Below, piece after piece: positions 6,807 to 10,059 of a DNA stretch of 10,059 nucleotides. Position numbers and translations under genes: made by a program. The DNA comes from Micropepsaceae bacterium (GTDB taxonomy: Bacteria > Pseudomonadota > Alphaproteobacteria > Micropepsales > Micropepsaceae): NCBI GenBank assembly GCA_025450355.1, contig JANWHR010000233.1, forward strand, positions 1 to 10,059, given 5' to 3'. The notes under the pieces are model-generated. The model ran no database searches and was not told where the DNA came from. It saw only the letters and a list, made by a program, of their open reading frames with translations. The stretch's first letter is position 1. Every line of letters begins with the position of its first letter.

Positions 6807-8288
6807 ATGGCGACGTGCAAACCGCTGCTGGCCGGCGCCGCGCTGGCCGCGCTGTTCACCGCATCGGCATCTGCCGGCGAACTGTCGGCCGCCAATCAGG
6901 CGAAGCTGATCGGCAATGTCGATGCCTATGCCGCCCGCATGTCGCAGGTTGCCCTGCAAATCTGGTCGATGCCGGAGCTCGGCTACCAGGAGACCAAAAC
7001 CAGTGCGCTGCTGCAAAGCGAATTGCGCGCCGCCGGTTTCAAAATCGAAGCCGGCGTGGCGGGAATTCCAACCGCCTTCGTGGCGCGCGCCGGCACGGCC
7101 GATGGGCCGGTGATCGCGATTCTCGCTGAAATGGATTCCCTGCCCGGCCTTTCACAGGCCGCCGTGCCCGAGCGAAAGCCCATTCCGGGCCAGGATTCCG
7201 GCCATGCCTGCGGACACAATCTGTTTGGCTCCGGCTCGGTTGCGGCGGCCATCGCCGTGAAAAAATGGCTGGAGGAGACCGGCACCAAAGGTCAGATCCG
7301 GGTTTACGGCACACCGGCGGAGGAAGGCGGCGGCGGCAAGTCCTATATGGTCTCGGCCGGCCTGTTCAGGGACGTCGATGTCACGCTGTATTGGCATCCG
7401 GGCGACGCCAACAACGCGTCGCAGGACCGCAACCTCGCCAACATCAGCGCAAAGTTTCGCTTCCACGGCATTGCCGCGCATGCCGCGGCGGCGCCGGAAC
7501 GCGGCCGTTCCGCGCTGGATGCGGTCGAAATCATGGACGTGATGACCAACTTCATGCGCGAGCACGTGCCCTCGGATGTGCGCATGCATTACATCATCAC
7601 CAACGGCGGCGCGGCGCCCAACATCGTACCGGAATTCGCGGAAGTCTATTACATGGTCCGCGATCCCGATCCGCGCATTGTCGCGGATGTTTTCGACCGC
7701 GTGAAGAAGGCAGCAGAGGGCGCCGCGCTCGGCACCGGCACCACGATGGATTATGAGTTGATCGGCGGGGATTACAGCATTCTGCCCAATGATGTTCTCG
7801 GCCACATCGTGGACAGGAATCTCCACCGCGTCGGACCGCCGCAATGGAACGCGCAGGAAGTGGACTTTGCGCAGAAACTGCAGAAGACGCTTGGCCCCGG
7901 CGATCTGCCGCCCATTTCCAGCGCGCAAACCATCCGCAACTACCGCGTGAACGGACAAAAATATTCATCCACGGATTCAGGCGACGTCAGCTGGGTGACG
8001 CCGCTCGCCACCCTGAATACCGCGACCTGGGTGCCTGGAACGCCTGCGCATTCCTGGCAAGCCACCGCCGCGGATGGCATGGGCATCGGGGTGAAAGGCG
8101 CCGTGGTTGCGGCAAAGACGCTCGCGCTCACCGTCGCTGAGCTATATCAGAGTCCGGACGAGATTGCGGCCGCGAAGGCGGAATTCAACAAGAGCCGCGG
8201 GACCAATTTCACCTACAAGCCCCTGATCGGCGATCGCAAGCCGCCGCTGGACTACCGCAAGAATTCATCGGGTCCCATTGCTGACTAA
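6807..8288 (+). CDS. Exported AbgB-like M20 family amidohydrolase
   Basis: This 493-aa binuclear metallo-amidohydrolase is of the M20D/AbgB type (p-aminobenzoyl-glutamate utilisation protein B and relatives), which cleaves the amide of N-acyl amino acids. A signal peptide (1-23, cleavage at ASA-G) predicts export, unlike E. coli AbgB, which is cytoplasmic. Metal-site motifs are H133-A-C135-G-H137-N, the catalytic acid pair in TPAEEGGGG (E172/E173), YWHPGD (H197), H225 at the start of the inserted dimerisation domain (about 215-330), and the C-terminal TPAHSWQA (H415). SSTDSGDVSWVTP (387-399) is typical of AbgB homologues. The length is normal. It starts 4 bp after the metallo-beta-lactamase stop and ends 1 bp before the next start, so the genes share one transcript. 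The acyl and amine parts of its substrate are unknown; a p-aminobenzoyl-glutamate activity is only one option. Confidence 0.9.
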   Translation: MATCKPLLAGAALAALFTASASAGELSAANQAKLIGNVDAYAARMSQVALQIWSMPELGYQETKTSALLQSELRAAGFKIEAGVAGIPTAFVARAGTADGPVIAILAEMDSLPGLSQAAVPERKPIPGQDSGHACGHNLFGSGSVAAAIAVKKWLEETGTKGQIRVYGTPAEEGGGGKSYMVSAGLFRDVDVTLYWHPGDANNASQDRNLANISAKFRFHGIAAHAAAAPERGRSALDAVEIMDVMTNFMREHVPSDVRMHYIITNGGAAPNIVPEFAEVYYMVRDPDPRIVADVFDRVKKAAEGAALGTGTTMDYELIGGDYSILPNDVLGHIVDRNLHRVGPPQWNAQEVDFAQKLQKTLGPGDLPPISSAQTIRNYRVNGQKYSSTDSGDVSWVTPLATLNTATWVPGTPAHSWQATAADGMGIGVKGAVVAAKTLALTVAELYQSPDEIAAAKAEFNKSRGTNFTYKPLIGDRKPPLDYRKNSSGPIAD

Positions 8289-8289
8289 T

Positions 8290-9117
8290 ATGGGCCGGCA
8301 GGAACGACGGGTTCAGCTGAAACAATCCATGGCCGCGGTTTCGCGCCGCGGCATGGACCTGACCGCCAAAGGCCCGGAACAGACCTGGTCGGTGATCGCG
8401 GCCGCGCGCATGATCATCGATGTGCTGCGCAGCCGCGCGCCGGGCCGCGCCGCAAAATCTGCAAAGACCGCCCACGAGTTTTTCGAACTTTCGCTCAAAA
8501 ACAATCCGTCGAAGTTCGGCATCGCCTGTACGAAAGGCTGTGCCTATTGCTGCCACGTGTCGGTCACCGCGACCGCGCCGGAGATTTTCCTGGTGGCGCA
8601 TAAAATCCGCGAACTGCCGCAGCAGGATTTCGGCGACGCGCTGATGCGCGTGCGCGCGGCGGACCAGCGGACGCGCAACATGTCGAGCCGCCAGCGCGCG
8701 AACAACAAAATTCCCTGCGCCATGCTCAAGGACGGCCTCTGCTCCGTGTACGAAGCAAGGCCAGGCGCCTGCCGCGGCTTCACCTCGGTTTCGGCCGACG
8801 ACTGCCGGAACGGATTCAATGGCCTGCCGGTGCAGATCAACACGCCCGCGGTGTGGACGGCACTGCGCAGCGCGCACAAGCAGGCGCTATGGGGGGCGCT
8901 GGCAGCGGTCAATCTTCCGCACGAATGCTATGAATTTCACCACGCGCTGCGCATCGCGCTGGAACTGCCGGATGCCGAAACCCGCTGGCTCTCCGGCGAG
9001 GACATTTTCGCCGGCGTCGCGCGCGAAATCATCAGCGACCCGGCCGCAGTCGCCAGCAACAAACGCATCATCGATCAGGTCGTAGCAGGCGCACTCGGCC
9101 ACGAAATTCCACAGTAG
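8290..9117 (+). CDS. YkgJ-family cysteine-cluster protein (CxxxCxxCC)
   Basis: This 275-aa protein carries the putative zinc- or iron-chelating domain of the YkgJ/CxxCxxCC family. The first cluster is C80-TKG-C84-AY-C87-C88. Further cysteines follow at C143 (IPCAML), C151 (DGLCSVYEARPGAC), C161, C172 and C213, so nine cysteines are available, as is common in the family. Residues 1-75 are basic and helical with no signal peptide, so it is cytoplasmic. The ATG at 8290 follows the M20 stop after a single base, which indicates coupling, but no good Shine-Dalgarno is present. TTG 8278 or ATG 8329 are alternative starts. The biochemical role of the family is not settled. In this operon it could serve metal supply or maturation of the two zinc enzymes upstream; that is inference. 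A REP hairpin starts 10 bp after its stop. Confidence 0.85.
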   Translation: MGRQERRVQLKQSMAAVSRRGMDLTAKGPEQTWSVIAAARMIIDVLRSRAPGRAAKSAKTAHEFFELSLKNNPSKFGIACTKGCAYCCHVSVTATAPEIFLVAHKIRELPQQDFGDALMRVRAADQRTRNMSSRQRANNKIPCAMLKDGLCSVYEARPGACRGFTSVSADDCRNGFNGLPVQINTPAVWTALRSAHKQALWGALAAVNLPHECYEFHHALRIALELPDAETRWLSGEDIFAGVAREIISDPAAVASNKRIIDQVVAGALGHEIPQ

Positions 9118-9127
9118 CGCCATTTTT

Positions 9128-9149
9128 GGACCGCGGGCTTCCAGCCCGC
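9128..9149 (-). repeat. REP element copy 1 (inverted), also a possible terminator
   Basis: This 22-bp unit has a 7-bp stem (arms GCGGGCT and AGCCCGC), a 3-nt loop and a GGACC foot on the left. It is the exact reverse complement of copies 2-4. The hairpin at 9133-9149 is followed by TTCTTTT (9150-9156), so it could end transcription of the upstream operon. Confidence 0.85.
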
Positions 9150-9181
9150 TTCTTTTGTGTTCCGACGAAGGCGGTCACCTG

Positions 9182-9790
9182 ATGAAAATCAAAACTGATG
9201 GATCAGGGGAAACAGGCGGGCTGGAAGCCCGCGGTCCAGGCAGCCACGTTGGATGGCATAATCGCGGTTACCTTCCGCATTTTGATTCACACGGTATCGT
9301 CCAACACATTATTTTCCGACTTGCCGACGCACTCCCCGGCCCGACAATTGCGGAGTTCGACAATTTTCCGGTAGCGCGCAGGTTGGAGAAAATCAACGAA
9401 GCCCTCGATAGAGGTTGCGGGGGGCGCCTGCTCGAAAATCCCGAGGTGGCTGAGAGCGGGGAACGGACGCTTCTGCACTTCGATGGAGAACGGTACCACC
9501 TGCTCGCATGCTGCGTAATGCCAACGCATGTGCACGCGCTTGTGGAACAGATTCAGGGCTATCCGCTTTCGCAGGTGGTTCATTCGTGGAAATCATTCAG
9601 TGCCAATGCGGCGAACAGAAAACTGCGGAGGAATGGCGCATTCTGGGCGCCAGAATATTTCGACCGTTTCATGCGCGATGGCGATCAGTTTGAGGCGACC
9701 CGCATGTACGTCGAGAGTAGCCCAGTGGAAGCTGGTCATTGCACCTGTGCCAACGAGTGGCGGTTTTCTTCGGCCTGGAAAGGGCGGTAG
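9182..9790 (+). CDS. REP-associated tyrosine transposase (RAYT, Y1/IS200-like)
   Basis: This 202-aa single-strand DNA transposase belongs to the RAYT family, whose members cut and join at REP palindromes. The HUH motif is H116-V-H118 in MPTHVHALVE. The catalytic tyrosine is Y176 in YVESSPVEAG, which aligns with Y115 of E. coli TnpA-REP (same distance of five residues to the proline). GYLPHFD (29-35), IIFRLADALP (43-52) and EYFDRFMRD (158-166) are typical of this subgroup. Start: ATG 9182 is the only normal start in frame before the conserved region; a TTG at 9155 is possible but less likely. GAAGG lies 10 nt upstream. The frame crosses REP copy 2, which encodes GGLEARGP (residues 12-19), a peptide not expected in the core family. 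All catalytic residues are intact, so it may be active. Four REPs flank or lie within the gene. It is probably domesticated, because RAYTs are normally single-copy; copy number cannot be seen here. Confidence 0.88.
   Translation: MKIKTDGSGETGGLEARGPGSHVGWHNRGYLPHFDSHGIVQHIIFRLADALPGPTIAEFDNFPVARRLEKINEALDRGCGGRLLENPEVAESGERTLLHFDGERYHLLACCVMPTHVHALVEQIQGYPLSQVVHSWKSFSANAANRKLRRNGAFWAPEYFDRFMRDGDQFEATRMYVESSPVEAGHCTCANEWRFSSAWKGR
9216..9237 (+). repeat. REP element copy 2, inside the transposase reading frame
   Basis: This is the same 22-bp unit as copies 3 and 4, with a GGTCC foot on the right. It starts 66 bp after copy 1 ends, in the opposite orientation, so the two form a BIME-like pair. 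It lies within codons 12-19 of the transposase gene. Confidence 0.85.
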
Positions 9791-9799
9791 GAAGTAAAT

Positions 9800-9821
9800 G
9801 CGGGCTGGAAGCCCGCGGTCC
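9800..9821 (+). repeat. REP element copy 3
   Basis: This copy is identical to copies 2 and 4. It starts 9 bp after the transposase stop codon and is followed by the 8-nt AT spacer AATTAATT, then copy 4. Confidence 0.85.
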
Positions 9822-9829
9822 AATTAATT

Positions 9830-9851
9830 GCGGGCTGGAAGCCCGCGGTCC
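9830..9851 (+). repeat. REP element copy 4
   Basis: This copy is a direct repeat of copy 3 at a 30-bp period. Its last base is immediately next to the stop codon of the minus-strand aldolase gene, so in the aldolase transcript two identical hairpins follow the stop at once. They could act as a 3' stabiliser or weak terminator, although no long U-run follows. Confidence 0.85.
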
Positions 9852-10059
9852 CTACCCCACTTCGCGTTTCCAGAGGTTCCAGGCGCGGTCCTGCTGCTGG
9901 TCGTTGGCCAGGGCGGCGCCTGCGGCTTCGCCTGTGGTCAGATAAACCGGAGATCCGAGCTTCAGCGCCTCCGATTGCAGCCGGGCGGCCATTTCCGCAT
10001 AGACGGCGCGATAGACCGCCTGCCGCACATTCAGCGTTGCAACCACGGTCGAACCGTGG
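9852..10059 (-). CDS. Class II aldolase/adducin family protein, C-terminal part
   Basis: These last 68 residues of a minus-strand protein run off the right edge of the window; the frame is open to the boundary. The fragment starts HGSTVV, where the His-Gly is in the position of the third zinc ligand of class II aldolases. It continues with VRQAVYRAVYAEMAARLQSEA and LGSPVYLTTGEA and ends DRAWNLWKREVG, which is the usual C-terminus of the class II aldolase/adducin family without the N-terminal zinc ligands being visible. Members cleave or isomerise phosphorylated or hydroxylated sugars and keto acids, and some sit in aromatic-acid clusters. A GTG at 10046 is not the real start. The stop codon abuts REP copy 4. 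The C-terminal end looks natural, so the repeat probably did not truncate the gene. Confidence 0.8.
   Translation of the reverse strand, partial: HGSTVVATLNVRQAVYRAVYAEMAARLQSEALKLGSPVYLTTGEAAGAALANDQQQDRAWNLWKREVG

Larger units (their letters stand above)
9128..9851. mobile_element. RAYT/REP module bounded by perfect 22-bp inverted repeats
   Basis: The unit is 724 bp long: REP copy 1, the transposase gene containing copy 2, then the tandem copies 3 and 4. Copies 1 and 4 are exact reverse complements and form terminal inverted repeats that are themselves hairpins. The left junction lies 10 bp after the ykgJ-like stop, and the right junction abuts the aldolase stop codon. No target duplication is visible, as expected for HUH Y1 transposases. 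Whether this unit moves as a whole is inference. Confidence 0.7.

Noticed and set aside
7152..7958. 268-codon minus-strand open frame, and 222 codons at 8209-8877
   Set aside because: Both lie opposite the M20 and YkgJ genes and have compositional, His/Arg-rich translations without domains.
9800..9851. Two direct repeats with a short spacer, as in a CRISPR array
   Set aside because: The spacer is only 8 nt, there are just two direct units, and the same palindrome occurs in inverted form next to a RAYT gene. REP is the better explanation.

Overview
The window is GC-rich, densely coded DNA. The gene style (Tat-exported flavoprotein, UbiD decarboxylase, DUF985 cupin, GOB-like B3 metallo-beta-lactamase, CxxxCxxCC protein) fits a proteobacterium, most likely a soil or freshwater alphaproteobacterium. 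That placement is inference from gene content and codon style, not from a marker gene.

Left block (1-4114): on the minus strand, a Tat-signal FAD-dependent oxidoreductase (776-2548) is followed 20 bp later by an MFS transporter that runs off the left edge (1-755). Divergent from them, across a 99-bp promoter region with a perfect CCGCAG-N5-CTGCGG inverted repeat, lies a full-length UbiD-family prenyl-FMN decarboxylase (2648-4114) with all metal and catalytic residues in place. Together they look like part of a catabolic locus for an unsaturated or aromatic acid: uptake, redox step, decarboxylation. The substrate cannot be read from the sequence.

Middle block (4163-5787, minus strand): a cytoplasmic thioredoxin-fold protein with a CPFS active site, an 88-aa protein of unknown function that looks like a small alpha/beta barrel, and a DUF985 (Cupin_5) protein. 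Gaps of 133 and 241 bp separate them, so they need not form one operon.

Right block (5915-9117, plus strand): a tight three-gene operon with gaps of 4 and 1 bp. It encodes an exported GOB-like subclass B3 metallo-beta-lactamase, an exported AbgB-like M20 amidohydrolase and a YkgJ-type cysteine-cluster protein. A 12-bp perfect palindrome sits just upstream of the first ribosome binding site.

Right end (9128-10059): a RAYT (REP-associated HUH/tyrosine transposase) module inserted between the operon and the C-terminal end of a class II aldolase/adducin gene read from the other strand. Four identical 22-bp REP palindromes accompany it: one inverted copy upstream, one inside the 5' end of the transposase reading frame, and a tandem pair downstream that ends directly at the aldolase stop codon. 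The outermost copies form perfect terminal inverted repeats around a 724-bp unit. This is the most distinctive structure in the window. No RNA gene, CRISPR array or phage gene was seen.
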